From Alphaproteobacteria bacterium (GTDB taxonomy: Bacteria > Pseudomonadota > Alphaproteobacteria > UBA7985 > JAUIBT01), in NCBI GenBank assembly GCA_030428255.1, contig JAUIBT010000033.1, positions 1 through 33,073 of the forward strand: a stretch of DNA of 33,073 bases, in the 5' to 3' direction. Below are positions 1 to 13,863 of the stretch, piece by piece; position 1 is the stretch's first letter, and each line of letters starts with the position of its first letter. A model generated the notes under the pieces. It saw only the letters and a program-made list of their open reading frames with translations, searched no databases and had not been told where the DNA came from. Position numbers and translations under genes: made by a program.

Positions 1-48
1 TCAAGACCAGCCCGCCAATCTGAAATCGACCCCGCCCAATCTGAAACA
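1..48. mobile_element. possible end of an IS21-like insertion sequence
   Basis: Read on the minus strand from position 48, the sequence begins TGTTTCAGATTGGGCGGGG and continues with a second copy of the same unit (GATTTCAGATTGGCGGG). Two or more copies of a short repeat just inside a TGT-starting terminus is the usual design of IS21-family (istA/istB) ends. The body of the element would lie to the left of the window. No transposase gene is visible, so this is pattern recognition only. It could also be an unrelated short direct repeat. Confidence 0.3.
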
Positions 49-132
49 GTCATGAACCAACCCTCCCGCTATGTCAGAGAGTGTTGAATCAGAAATCTCC
101 ATAATATGCAACTGTAGTACTAGAGCGCGCGC

Positions 133-1683
<1,551 letters not shown>

Positions 1684-1737
1684 GCTTGCTCTCTTAGAAC
1701 CAAAAAACGAGGTGGATGGCGGCGCGGGTTGCGCAGC

Positions 1738-3626
<1,889 letters not shown>

Positions 3627-4529
3627 ATGCGCCGCTTATATTCAGCGCTGTTTGCCCTGTCCGCGTTGCTTTTGGTTTTTGCGTGCCAGCCCACTCAAGA
3701 GGGCTCGGTCAATTGGCGCTTGGAGCCCGAGCGCGGGGCGCTGACCCCCAGTGAATGGACCTCGATTCCCGCATTTATCGTTGATTACACTGCGCAGGAC
3801 GGTACGCCTTTGAAGGCATGGGTCTGGAAAGGCTGGCTGCCCGCCTCGCCGACGCTGCTCTATCTGCACGGCCCGCGCGGCCACTTGGGATATTCGGCGC
3901 AATACCTGCGCTATATCATCGAGCAGGGCTTCCCGGTGATCATCCCCGAATATCGCGGTTTTGGACCCAATGAGGGCGAGGCATCTTTGGATGCCATGGT
4001 GGACGACGCTCTGGGGGCCTTCGACATGGCTCAGCGCCAGGCCGCTTTGCCGTCCCAGATTATCGTCATGTCGCACTCGGTGGGCTCACTGCCTGCCTCA
4101 GAGATCGCCAAGACCTACCCAAATGTCTATGGTTTGGTGCCCATCGCGGCCATGCCCGAGACCAGCGTGCAGCAGGTGCAGCAGAGCGATCCCTTGCTGG
4201 AGGCGCTGCGGAAAATGCAGCAAAACGGCAACGCCGGCTCTACCAAGACCACGGTGGTCAACACCAGTTTTACCGATGTCAAGGTGCCCAAAATCTTCGT
4301 TCACGGTCGCTTAGACAACGTTATGGACTACGCCAGTGCGCACCTGCTGTACGAATCGAGCCCCGGGCCGTCGGCTTTCATAACTCTGGACGATGTTGGC
4401 CATCGCCCGTCTGAGTTTGCGATTGCCAATCTCTATCCCTTGATTTTACAAGCCTTTGCGACCCGCAACATGTCTTTGCTTAAGCCCCTGGAATCGAGCG
4501 GCACAATCCATGTCGAGGTCAAGTATTAG
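3627..4529 (+). CDS. alpha/beta-hydrolase lipoprotein
   Basis: Predicted envelope lipoprotein with an alpha/beta-hydrolase fold. The N-terminus has a basic start, a hydrophobic stretch and a lipobox-like VFAC, giving a lipidated Cys20; Phe at -2 is unusual. The core shows LLYLHGPRGHLGYSAQYLR (oxyanion region), VIIPEYRGFG, a nucleophile elbow SHSVGS with Ser151 in place of the usual G-x-S-x-G, an acid candidate in FVHGRLDNVMDY and a His in DDVGHRPSEF. A Ser-Asp-His triad is therefore present, and an esterase or thioesterase-like role is likely, but the substrate is unknown. AGGTGA lies 6 nt before the ATG. It is monocistronic and converges with the sulfotransferase gene. Confidence 0.8.
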   Translation: MRRLYSALFALSALLLVFACQPTQEGSVNWRLEPERGALTPSEWTSIPAFIVDYTAQDGTPLKAWVWKGWLPASPTLLYLHGPRGHLGYSAQYLRYIIEQGFPVIIPEYRGFGPNEGEASLDAMVDDALGAFDMAQRQAALPSQIIVMSHSVGSLPASEIAKTYPNVYGLVPIAAMPETSVQQVQQSDPLLEALRKMQQNGNAGSTKTTVVNTSFTDVKVPKIFVHGRLDNVMDYASAHLLYESSPGPSAFITLDDVGHRPSEFAIANLYPLILQAFATRNMSLLKPLESSGTIHVEVKY

Positions 4530-4565
4530 GCCAAGTTGAGGACAAGCCGTTGAGCGCGCCTGGTC

Positions 4566-5345
4566 TCAGGTCGCCTCAACCCGCAGAGCTGGGCCTAAAG
4601 AGCTGGGCCTGATACGATGCGCTGCCATGTGCTGATAGTGCGGCTGCATGCGCCGATAGACCCGCTGCACCCGCTCAGGGGCGGCATCGATCTCGACGTA
4701 GGAGCGTGCCTGGCGCTTGAGGCCGGTCGAACGCGCCAGGTTGGCGTGAAACGAGCCGCCATCCCACCAGCTATGCGCTGACGGATCGCCACCAGCAGGC
4801 CAGCTTAGGGCCTCGGCGATATAAGGAATGCCGACAGCCTGGCAAAAGGCTTGCGTCATGGCCTCAGGATCTTCCAACAGATCGTCGCTGTCGATCACCG
4901 GTGGCGGATGGCCGCCGCCCAGCGCGGTCAACAGGTCAAACAGCGCGCGTTGCTCGGGAAATCCCACCTCCAGTTCGTCGAAGTCGGGCCACTTGTTGTA
5001 CATGGAGGTGATGGTCTTGGCCGGGTCGCGGATCAAGAACGCATGCGTAAAGTGGGCCAAGAACTGCGCATCCCACATGTGGTTGATGTAGTGCGGGAAG
5101 TCCTTCAAGAACACCGGCCCCCGGATGGCGCGCGCTTGAATGTCCTGCCAGACGCTCTCCAAGGTTAGGCCAGGGGTTGTCTTATCGCCTTGGCGAAAGC
5201 GCGGCCACAAGGGATCTTCGCCCTGATACCAGGCCTCGCCAAAGGGCTCGTGCAGGCAATCCAGGTCGCCGCGCTGGCGCATCATCCACTCAAAGGCGGT
5301 CGAGGTCGAGCGTGGCACGGCCCATAAAGCGATGATTTTATGCAT
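4566..5345 (-). CDS. sulfotransferase-like P-loop protein
   Basis: Cytosolic PAPS-dependent sulfotransferase-like protein of 259 residues. The 5'-phosphosulfate-binding loop is WAVPRSTSTAFEW at residues 8-20, and the 3'-phosphate-binding signature is FLIRDPAKTITSMYNKW. Acceptor substrates in this family range from small metabolites to glycans and cannot be read from the sequence. Its start overlaps the end of the upstream racemase-like gene by 8 bp, and GGAGAG lies 8 nt before the ATG, so the two are almost certainly translationally coupled. Databases sometimes label close relatives as branched-chain aminotransferases; the P-loop argues against that here. Confidence 0.8.
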   Translation of the reverse strand: MHKIIALWAVPRSTSTAFEWMMRQRGDLDCLHEPFGEAWYQGEDPLWPRFRQGDKTTPGLTLESVWQDIQARAIRGPVFLKDFPHYINHMWDAQFLAHFTHAFLIRDPAKTITSMYNKWPDFDELEVGFPEQRALFDLLTALGGGHPPPVIDSDDLLEDPEAMTQAFCQAVGIPYIAEALSWPAGGDPSAHSWWDGGSFHANLARSTGLKRQARSYVEIDAAPERVQRVYRRMQPHYQHMAAHRIRPSSLGPALRVEAT

Positions 5346-6165
5346 GATTTAAGCTCTCCAACAAGCGTCCACGCGGCAGCGTTGGGGCCAGCCCCAGCGA
5401 TCTAAAAATGCGCCAATACAAAGCGGTATCGTGACCGATCACCGGCTTGCCGAGCGCGGCTTCCAGCATGGGGGTCAGATGCAGCGGGCGTTGCGGCAGG
5501 CCAGCCGGGCCAGAGCGAAAATTGCACATGCCATTGATTAGGTAGGCGTCGGCGTCGGGTGCTTGCTCGGCCATGTATTCGAACGATTTAAGCGCCAGAT
5601 CGCCGTCGAACACCCAGCGGCAAGCGTTGATCGCGTCCTGGCTGTCAAACCAGCCTTGGTCGTGGAAGTTGCCCGCCCACAAAACGTCAAAGCCCGCCTC
5701 TTTCAAGAATCCGACGGTGCCCTGCCACCACTGCGGCCAGTGGTAGGCGGCGTTGAGCGCCACTTTTTCGACGTTCATGGCGCGTAGGGCCTCGACCATG
5801 GCGTAGCCTGCCATGTGGAATTCCAGCCCGTATTTATCCCCTAAGGCGCGGCAGTGATCGCGGATGCCTGCAACGCCCAGGCCCGACGCGTGGACCCAGT
5901 TCGAGCCGACTTGACCTGCCACGTCAACGCCATTGCGCGCGCAGACATGAACGAAATCTTCCAGCATGCCGAAGTTCTTTTTGCGCTGATCCAGGCCGTG
6001 GATGTAGTCGGGAACGTGCAGCATCCAGCCGTGAACGCCGACGCTTTCGGGGGCCATGCGCAAGAAGTCAGAGGGTGCGGCGTCGAAATCAAACGGCGGG
6101 CAGGTGAAGCCCACTTGTTGGGTGAACAGCTTGTGCTCAGGCCGCCAGGTTTCAGGCATCAACAC
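5338..6165 (-). CDS. Asp/Glu racemase-superfamily protein (arylmalonate decarboxylase / maleate isomerase-like)
   Basis: A 275-residue protein that reads as an Asp/Glu racemase-type fold. The segment YAMVEALRAMNVEKVALNAAY matches the usual 'A..EAL..LG..RVAL.TPY' strand-helix-strand, and the end PMLEAALGKPVIGHDTALYWR matches the C-terminal 'L....GKPV...N.A..W'. A candidate catalytic cysteine is Cys214 (INGMCNFRS). At the place where racemases and maleate isomerases carry their first Cys, this protein has GQVGSNWVHA with no Cys, more like single-Cys arylmalonate decarboxylases. The substrate is unknown. The start is the GTG at 6165, or the ATG two codons later, behind AGGGGGGA. It is coupled to the sulfotransferase gene. 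Confidence 0.6.
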   Translation of the reverse strand: MLMPETWRPEHKLFTQQVGFTCPPFDFDAAPSDFLRMAPESVGVHGWMLHVPDYIHGLDQRKKNFGMLEDFVHVCARNGVDVAGQVGSNWVHASGLGVAGIRDHCRALGDKYGLEFHMAGYAMVEALRAMNVEKVALNAAYHWPQWWQGTVGFLKEAGFDVLWAGNFHDQGWFDSQDAINACRWVFDGDLALKSFEYMAEQAPDADAYLINGMCNFRSGPAGLPQRPLHLTPMLEAALGKPVIGHDTALYWRIFRSLGLAPTLPRGRLLESLNHA

Positions 6166-6275
6166 GGCCCATCCCCCCTTGTTCGTATTGCCAGGCTGGC
6201 AGCTTGATAACGAAAGGGTGTGACTGTCAAGCTAGATGGTTGGCCAAATGGTTGGCCAGATGGCTGAGCATACGC
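6166..6275. repeat. 12-bp direct repeats and an inverted repeat between ialB-like and racemase-like genes
   Basis: ATGGTTGGCCAA (6235-6246) is followed directly by ATGGTTGGCCAG (6247-6258) and a degenerate third unit ATGGCTGAGCAT. An inverted repeat AGCTTGA (6201-6207) / TCAAGCT (6227-6233) encloses 19 nt. Neither has a T-tract typical of an intrinsic terminator. The direct repeat contains TTGGCCAA, itself a palindrome. Function unknown. Confidence 0.5.
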
Positions 6276-6923
6276 TTAAGAGGCGGCTTGGCGCAGAGCC
6301 AGCGCCTGGGAGGCCGCCGTGTAGCCCTTCAAGGACAGCGGCAGTTTGATGGTCTGCTGGCGCTCGTCCTGGAACATGACTTCCAGGCTTTGCCCGTCTT
6401 GCAGCAACTCGTCGAGCTCGGGATTGAGCAGCAAGCCAGCGTGGCAGCCGGTCTGATTGCAGGTCTCGAAGGGCAGGCGCAGGCTTTGGGATCCGCCGAA
6501 CACCAGGGCAAGACCACTGGGCAGGTAGACGCCAAGTGGCAGGGACAGCACACCAACCGGGCCAGCGGTTGCAGGGCTATAGGTGATGGAGAAGATCAGC
6601 AGCGTATTGCGTTGATCGGCTTGATCCGCGCTGGCCTGCAGGTCAAAGCGGGTCGAAATTGAGCAGCCCGCGCGCGCCTCACCGCCTTGCTGGCCCTTGA
6701 AACAGGCGAGCTGCCAGGCTTGGAACTCTTGCCGCTCTTGAGCCACGGCCGCGAGCGCGGTCTGTGGGTCCTGGACATCAGCTTGGGCCTTGGCTTGGGC
6801 CTTGGCTTGGGCCTTAACTTGGGCCTGCACTTGGGCATGGGCTGAGTGGCCTTGCAGACCCCACAGCAAGCCGATCACCATGGCGAAGGCAGCAAAGCGC
6901 GGCTCGGGTCGGGCAAACATCAT
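6276..6923 (-). CDS. IalB-family periplasmic protein
   Basis: Secreted protein of the invasion-associated locus B family, common in Alphaproteobacteria and of poorly known function. The family pattern is visible: FQAWQLACFKG with the first Cys, a second Cys in ARAGCSIS, LSLPLGVYLPSGLAL, and the paired cysteines in PFETCNQTGCHAGL, which probably form disulfides. The start at 6923 gives MMFARPEPRFAAFAMVIGLL followed by an AxA-type signal-peptidase site (SAHA). The frame is open to a GTG at 6962, but that would bury the signal peptide. Residues just after the signal peptide are a QAKA-type repeat encoded by 12-bp DNA repeats. The ribosome binding site is weak. Confidence 0.8.
   Translation of the reverse strand: MMFARPEPRFAAFAMVIGLLWGLQGHSAHAQVQAQVKAQAKAQAKAQADVQDPQTALAAVAQERQEFQAWQLACFKGQQGGEARAGCSISTRFDLQASADQADQRNTLLIFSITYSPATAGPVGVLSLPLGVYLPSGLALVFGGSQSLRLPFETCNQTGCHAGLLLNPELDELLQDGQSLEVMFQDERQQTIKLPLSLKGYTAASQALALRQAAS
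6781..6840 (-). repeat. 12-bp tandem repeat encoding a QAKA tract
   Basis: Five consecutive 12-bp units cover these 60 bases. The first three on the plus strand are GCTTGGGCCTTG, GCTTGGGCCTTG and GCTTGGGCCTTA; the last two are more diverged. They lie in frame in the ialB-like gene and encode alternating Gln-Ala and Lys-Ala dipeptides right after the signal peptide. Being a multiple of three, copy number can change without a frameshift. Confidence 0.9.
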
Positions 6924-7398
6924 GCAAGAAGGGCTCTTTAACTGGTCGGTTTCGCTTGCCACTTAAGGCCGAACTGACCGAACAGCTCAACCCCAGTCTG
7001 GCACGAGAGCCAGATTTGGCGCGGATTTTCGCGGATTGGGGCCAATTTGCTAGATGATCTGGTCCAATTTCTGCCTGTCCTTGCCAGTCAAGGGCGGTTG
7101 CGCTGCGCGGATTTACAAACGGAAGGCGAGCAATCGTTACTGGCAGCGTGAGGCTTCGCGCTGGGCGCGGCCAAAAAAAGCGGCCCCAAAAAAGGCACGT
7201 CCGCGTGGCGGACAGGCCCTTTTCGATGGTGCCAAGCACAGTGCGCCTACAGCAGGTCTCGCTGACTTGCATCCGCTCAAGGCGCTCTAGCAATCTGATT
7301 TTGATGCCAATGCACCTTTCAGATCTTTTGCACACTGGAGGTCGATTGCGAGTGCGCGCGCTGCGCGCTAGTCGTCTATTCCCTGTGCAGCCTTTATA
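6924..7398. other. 475-bp non-coding region between ialB-like gene and pntB
   Basis: No open frame here resembles a known protein. The region holds a strong hairpin with an A/T tract, listed separately as the pnt terminator, and presumably the promoter of the ialB-like gene, which I could not identify. The segment between the terminator and the pntB stop (about 180 bp) shows nothing clear. Confidence 0.45.
7187..7222 (-). terminator. rho-independent terminator downstream of pntAB
   Basis: On the minus strand the stem GTCCGC-CAC-GCGGAC (7213-7199) is perfect. It is flanked by AAAAGG on one side and by CCTTTTTT (7195-7188) on the other, so the A and T tracts extend the hairpin. The T-tract follows the stem in minus-strand order, fitting termination of the pntA-pntB transcript about 180 bp after the stop. 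The opposite orientation has only CCCTTTT and would be weaker. Confidence 0.65.
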
Positions 7399-8781
7399 TC
7401 AAGTGCCAATGGCACTGTTGAGCTGATCAAAGCTGTCCTTGGCGTCGCCGTAGAGCATGCGGGTGTTTTCTTTAAAGAACAGCGGGTTCTCTATGCCCGA
7501 GTAACCGCGTCCCTTACCACGCTTCAGCACGAACACCTGCGCCGACTTCCAGACTTCCAGCACCGGCATGCCCGCAATCGGCGAGCCTGGGTCTTCCTGG
7601 GCCGCCGGGTTGACGGTATCGTTCGATCCGACCACGATCACCACATCGGTCTCGGGGAAGTCGTCGTTGATCTCGTCCATTTCCAGCACGATGTCATAGG
7701 GCACCTTGGCCTCGGCCAGCAGCACGTTCATGTGGCCTGGCAAGCGGCCAGCAACCGGGTGAATGCCAAAGCGCACCGTCTTGCCGCGAGCACGGAGACG
7801 ACGGGTCAGCTCTGACACGGACTGCTGAGCTTGCGCGACGGCCATGCCATAGCCCGGCACAATGATTACCGATTGTGCCTCGTCCAGCGCAGCCGCCACG
7901 CCCGCAATGTCGATGGCGACTTGCTCGCCTTCGATTTCTTGCGCTTGGCTCTTGGTGTTGCCGAAGCCGCCCAAAATCACCGAAATGAAGTGCCGGTTCA
8001 TGGCCTTACACATGATGTAGGAGAGAATGGCACCCGAAGAGCCCACCAGCGCGCCAGTCACGATCAACAGATCATTGCCCAGCAAGAAGCCGGTCGCTGC
8101 AGCGGCCCAGCCTGAATAGGAGTTCAGCATAGACACCACCACCGGCATGTCTGCACCGCCAATGGCCATCACCAAGTGGATACCGATCACAGCGGCAATC
8201 GCGGTCATGACCCACAACGTCCAAGAGCCCGCGCCCTGAATATACATGACCAGCAAAACGACAGATATCGCCAACATGGCCAGGTTAAACAGGTGGCGAC
8301 CCGGCAGGATCAGAGCCTGCCCGCTGACCTTTCCAGCCAGCTTGCCATAGGCCACCAGCGAGCCTGTGAAGGTGATCGCGCCGATAAACACGCCCAAGAA
8401 GATCTCGATCTCGTGGATCAAAGTCTCGGCATGGCTGGCGTGATGCACGGGTGTCAGGTCCGAGTTCAGGCCGATAAAGACCGCCGCCAGACCCACAAAA
8501 GAGTGCATGAAGGCCACCAGTTGAGGCATGCCGGTCATCTCGACCCGCATGGCAATCGCACCGCCGACCAGGGCACCGACAAGCAGCGCGCCGATCACCA
8601 CCGGCGTTAGGCTGAAGTTCGGGCCAAAGATGGTGGCCGCCACCGCCAGCGCCATGCCGACGATACCATACCAAACGGCACGCTTGGCGCTCTCTTGGCC
8701 AGACAGGCCGCCCAAGGAAAGGATGAAAAGGACAATCGCCACAATGTAAGCGGCGGTCTGCAAACCGAAAGTCATAGTCAT
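7399..8781 (-). CDS. pntB: NAD(P) transhydrogenase subunit beta
   Basis: Integral membrane subunit of the proton-translocating transhydrogenase, which uses the proton gradient to drive NADH to NADPH hydride transfer. Of 460 residues, roughly the first 250 are hydrophobic membrane helices (domain II) and the last 180 form the NADP(H)-binding domain III, with [57 protein letters not shown] and the C-terminal [17 protein letters not shown]. The ATG at 8781 is chosen over an upstream extension because GGGGAAG lies about 8 nt before it and the protein then starts directly with a membrane helix. It lies 16 bp after pntA, in one operon. Confidence 0.97.
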   Translation of the reverse strand: MTMTFGLQTAAYIVAIVLFILSLGGLSGQESAKRAVWYGIVGMALAVAATIFGPNFSLTPVVIGALLVGALVGGAIAMRVEMTGMPQLVAFMHSFVGLAAVFIGLNSDLTPVHHASHAETLIHEIEIFLGVFIGAITFTGSLVAYGKLAGKVSGQALILPGRHLFNLAMLAISVVLLVMYIQGAGSWTLWVMTAIAAVIGIHLVMAIGGADMPVVVSMLNSYSGWAAAATGFLLGNDLLIVTGALVGSSGAILSYIMCKAMNRHFISVILGGFGNTKSQAQEIEGEQVAIDIAGVAAALDEAQSVIIVPGYGMAVAQAQQSVSELTRRLRARGKTVRFGIHPVAGRLPGHMNVLLAEAKVPYDIVLEMDEINDDFPETDVVIVVGSNDTVNPAAQEDPGSPIAGMPVLEVWKSAQVFVLKRGKGRGYSGIENPLFFKENTRMLYGDAKDSFDQLNSAIGT

Positions 8782-8797
8782 GGTTGCGCTTCCCCGC

Positions 8798-10369
8798 TTA
8801 GGATTTCTGGAACATGGCCAGCATGCGCCGGGTGACCATGAAGCCGCCAACGATGTTGATGGTGGCTATCAAGATGGAAATGGCTGACAGCACCACCACC
8901 AGCGGCAGGTCAGAGGAGACCTGAAGCAAAGCGCCAATGATGATAATGCCGGAAATGGCGTTGGTGACCGCCATCAAGGGTGTGTGCAAGGAATGGCTGA
9001 CGTTCCAGATCACCTGGAAGCCGACAAAGCAGGCCAGCGCGAACACCACGAAGTGCTGCAAGAAGGCCACCGGTGCGACCGAGCCCAGGGCCAACAGCGT
9101 GATGCCGCCCACACCCAGCATGGCAAACTGGCTCAGGCCCTTGCGGCGCTCAGCGGCCAGCTCCTCGGCCTTGATTTGCTCGGGCGTTTTTTCTGGCTCT
9201 TTCTTGGCCGGCTGGGCCGCGATCGCCTGGATCTTGGGCGGCGGTGGCGGGAAGGTAGTCTCCCCCTCGAAGGTCACCGTGGCGCTGCGGATCACATCGT
9301 CTTCCATGTCGTGATTGATGACGCCGTCCTTGTCGGGCGTCAGATCGCTCAGCATGTGGAAGATGTTGTTGGCATAGAGCGTCGAGGATTGCGCGGCCAT
9401 GCGCGAGGGAAAGTCGGTGTAGCCGATAATGGTCACGCCATTGTCGCTGATCACTTTCTGATCGGCTTGGGTCAAGTCGCAGTTGCCTCCGCGCTCGGCG
9501 GCCAGATCGACCACAACCGAGCCCGGTTTCATAGCGGCCACCATGTCGGCCAACCACAGCTTGGGCGCATCGCGGCCCGGGATCAGCGCGGTGGTGATGA
9601 CGATATCCATCTCAGGTGCCAGCGCGCGGAACTTCTCCAGTTGCTTGTCGCGGAATTCAGGGCTGGAGGGCGCGGCATAGCCGCCAGTGGCTGCGCCATC
9701 TTGTCCTGCCTCTTCGAAGTCCAAATAGACGAATTCAGCGCCCATGGACTCGATTTGCTCGGCCACTTCGGGGCGAACGTCAAAGGCGTAGGTAATGGCC
9801 CCCAGCGAGGTTGCGGTGCCGATGGCGGCCAAACCAGCAACGCCTGCGCCGACGATCAAGACCTTGGCGGGCGGGATCTTCCCTGCTGCCGTGACCTGTC
9901 CGGTGAAGAAGCGACCGAAGTTGTTGCCCGCCTCGATCACCGCACGATAGCCAGCGACGTTGGCCATCGACGACAGGGCGTCCATCTTCTGCGCGCGGGA
10001 GATGCGCGGCACCATATCCATGGCCATGACCTTGGCTCCGGTGGCGCGCGCCACCTCAAGATCGTCGGCATTCTGGGCTGGATAGAAGAAGGAAATCAGT
10101 GTTTTAGAAGCGTTGAGACGCGCCAACTCGTCGGCTTGCGGCGGCCGCACCTTGGCGATGACATCGGCATCGGCCCAAAGGGCATCTGCGGTGTCTTTGA
10201 CCGTTACACCGGCATCGGCGTAGGCTTGATCGCTGAAGCCCGCGGCCAAACCAGCGCCGCTTTCTACGGCAAGGCTGTGGCCCAGTTTTTGGATCTTTGC
10301 GGCTGACTCTGGTGTCAGTGCGACGCGATTTTCGCCAGCAAAGCTCTCCTTGGGGATTCCAATCAACAC
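8798..10369 (-). CDS. pntA: NAD(P) transhydrogenase subunit alpha, fused alpha1-alpha2 form
   Basis: NAD(H)-binding subunit of the transhydrogenase. It begins [19 protein letters not shown] and has the Rossmann loop [14 protein letters not shown] charged, proline-rich linker ([27 protein letters not shown]) then leads to four membrane helices equivalent to PntAB. Many alphaproteobacteria split these halves into pntAA and pntAB, so the fusion is noteworthy. I place the start at the GTG at 10369: AGAGGAG precedes it by 10 nt, and the N-terminus then matches the family (522 residues). The frame continues to an ATG at 10441, but that adds a basic leader with no support; a TTGATG/TAAGAC promoter-like pair lies inside that stretch. 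Confidence 0.93.
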   Translation of the reverse strand: MLIGIPKESFAGENRVALTPESAAKIQKLGHSLAVESGAGLAAGFSDQAYADAGVTVKDTADALWADADVIAKVRPPQADELARLNASKTLISFFYPAQNADDLEVARATGAKVMAMDMVPRISRAQKMDALSSMANVAGYRAVIEAGNNFGRFFTGQVTAAGKIPPAKVLIVGAGVAGLAAIGTATSLGAITYAFDVRPEVAEQIESMGAEFVYLDFEEAGQDGAATGGYAAPSSPEFRDKQLEKFRALAPEMDIVITTALIPGRDAPKLWLADMVAAMKPGSVVVDLAAERGGNCDLTQADQKVISDNGVTIIGYTDFPSRMAAQSSTLYANNIFHMLSDLTPDKDGVINHDMEDDVIRSATVTFEGETTFPPPPPKIQAIAAQPAKKEPEKTPEQIKAEELAAERRKGLSQFAMLGVGGITLLALGSVAPVAFLQHFVVFALACFVGFQVIWNVSHSLHTPLMAVTNAISGIIIIGALLQVSSDLPLVVVLSAISILIATINIVGGFMVTRRMLAMFQKS

Positions 10370-10555
10370 GGGAGCGTGTCTCCTCTGGTTTACTTGTAAT
10401 TTTGATTGCGCACTTGTCTTAGCGGTGCGGCCATGTGCCATCAAGGGGCAAGTCTGACCGATTTGGGGCCCTTGACTCCAGGACTATGCAGAGGCCGGCG
10501 CAGCACAGCTAGCGCGCAAAGGTCGCAACCCTGAAAGCGTGCGCCTGGCTACCCA

Positions 10556-12319
<1,764 letters not shown>

Positions 12320-12330
12320 GGCGCGGCGGC

Positions 12331-13047
12331 CTATTCGCGGCGCAATAAGCGATCAACCAGCAAGCTGGCCCAGCTCGCCTCGCGCTTGGCGGCATAGTAG
12401 GCGGCGACGGTAGCGTCTTCGTCATAATGCTGCTCAACCCAGTCCAAGAAGGCGATGGGTTGGTGTTCGTTGAAGTCACGATAGCTTTCGACAAAGAAAT
12501 CCAGCATGCCGGTCTTGGCTTGGCGGATGTGACCAAAGCGCCAGCTCAACTGCTTCAGTGCCGCGTCCGCTGAACCGCCTTGGGCAATCAGCACATAGAG
12601 CGCAGACATGATGCCTGCGCGGTCGGCACCCGACTTACAATGGAAAAGGATCGGATAGGCGACGGTCTCGAACAGCTCTTTGGCGCCAAAGATTTGCTCC
12701 TTGGTCGGCATACCGCGCGAGCGCATCTTGTGATAATGCAGCGCCAGGCCGCTTTCTTTGCAAGCAAGAGCGGAGAGGATTGAGGGGCCCAGCGGGTGGT
12801 CGCCGCGCAGATTGATGATGGTCTTAACCCCGCGCTTGGCGGCATTGCGTACCTGGCGTCCGGTCGGGTGAGAGCAGCGCTCAACACCCTCTGCGACCTG
12901 CCAGCGGTTGGGATAGACCACCCGCACGATTCCGTGATCAATCAGCATGGTATCCAGCCACGCGCCAAAGCGAGCACCTGGACGGCCAGGATTGGCGGCC
13001 CAAGCTGTGCGCCAGCGCAACAGCGTTTCGTCGATGAATTTCGGCAA
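12331..13047 (-). CDS. Cys-based protein/lipid phosphatase (PTP/DSP superfamily)
   Basis: A 238-residue protein with the CX5R phosphatase signature FHCKSGADRAG (nucleophile Cys137, phosphate-binding Arg143), preceded by the family-typical GVKTIINLRGDHP strand with its general-acid candidates. Bacterial members act on phosphotyrosine or on phosphorylated lipids and sugars; the substrate is not readable. The start is uncertain: the TTG at 13047 is the first in-frame candidate after an upstream stop and has no strong Shine-Dalgarno sequence. It directly precedes the MsbA-like exporter gene, so a role with the exported lipid or glycan is a reasonable inference. Confidence 0.78.
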   Translation of the reverse strand: MPKFIDETLLRWRTAWAANPGRPGARFGAWLDTMLIDHGIVRVVYPNRWQVAEGVERCSHPTGRQVRNAAKRGVKTIINLRGDHPLGPSILSALACKESGLALHYHKMRSRGMPTKEQIFGAKELFETVAYPILFHCKSGADRAGIMSALYVLIAQGGSADAALKQLSWRFGHIRQAKTGMLDFFVESYRDFNEHQPIAFLDWVEQHYDEDATVAAYYAAKREASWASLLVDRLLRRE

Positions 13048-13146
13048 AGCTCGGTCTCAACCTGGTTAGAATTAGCCGCTTGTGACTAGCAGCGCAGCCA
13101 AGGACATGCAAAGAAAACCTGGACCCAGCCAACGGGGCAAGATCGC

Positions 13147-13854
13147 TCAGCTCTGCGGGCGTTGGAAGGCTTGAATGATTTGTGCCAGGATGGCGACCGC
13201 AATTTCAGCCGGGCTCTGCGCGCCGATATCCAAGCCAATCGGGCCACGAATGCAGTCGATTTGCGCCTGGGTCAGCCCCTTGTCTTGCAAGCGTTGGTGG
13301 CGCTTGGCCTGGGTCTTGCGCGAGCCCAAAGCGCCGATGTAGGCCGGGGACCGCGCAGCGGCAAAGGCCAGCAACAGGGCCGGATCGTCGATCTTGGGAT
13401 CGTGCGACAAGAGGCACAGCGCAGATTGTTCATCAAAAGACTCGAGGCCCAAGATTTCATCCGGCCAGGCGGCGTGCAGCTCAAATCCGGCAAAGCGCTC
13501 GGGATGGGCAAAGGGCGGGCGCGGATCGATGATGGTGACGTCAAAGCCGCAGCTTTGCGCCATGGGGGCCAGCGCTTGGGCGATGTGCACCGCGCCGATG
13601 ATAAACAGGCGGCGGGGCGGCACGAAGGATTGCACAAAGACGGGGGTGTGGCCCGGGCCTTCGACCGTTTGCGCTTGGTTGCGGCCTTGCAGCGCCGCCA
13701 TGATCGCCTCAAGGCCCTCAGCCAACTCCAAAGCGCCCAAGCGCTGGTGGTCGGCGATGATCAGCTCACGCTCGTCGGCCAGGCTGCGTAGGTAAAAGAA
13801 GGCTTGACGGCGCGCCTTGAGCGCCAAAATCTGGTCCAGCAGATCCGATTGCAT
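13147..13854 (-). CDS. XdhC-like maturation protein, Rossmann-domain part
   Basis: A 235-residue XdhC-family protein covering the C-terminal Rossmann domain of the XdhC/CoxI family, with RRLFIIGAVHIAQALAPMA, VTIIDPRPPFAHPERF and the conserved YIGALGSRKTQAKR. XdhC proteins bind molybdenum cofactor and help insert its sulfurated form into xanthine-dehydrogenase or CO-dehydrogenase type hydroxylases. The smaller CoxI-type domain is encoded by the gene immediately upstream, 9 bp away, instead of being fused. AGGGGG stands 6 nt before the ATG. No molybdenum hydroxylase structural gene is in the window. Confidence 0.85.
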   Translation of the reverse strand: MQSDLLDQILALKARRQAFFYLRSLADERELIIADHQRLGALELAEGLEAIMAALQGRNQAQTVEGPGHTPVFVQSFVPPRRLFIIGAVHIAQALAPMAQSCGFDVTIIDPRPPFAHPERFAGFELHAAWPDEILGLESFDEQSALCLLSHDPKIDDPALLLAFAAARSPAYIGALGSRKTQAKRHQRLQDKGLTQAQIDCIRGPIGLDIGAQSPAEIAVAILAQIIQAFQRPQS

Positions 13855-13863
13855 GGCAGCCCC

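Noticed and set aside
7148-7426. A possible small gene in the spacer between the ialB-like gene and pntB
   Set aside because: The frame has no ribosome site, runs through the terminator hairpin and gives a low-complexity basic peptide.
8984-10306. A 440-codon plus-strand open frame across pntA
   Set aside because: It lies opposite pntA, is extremely rich in His, Gly and Arg, and has no family features. It is a shadow frame.
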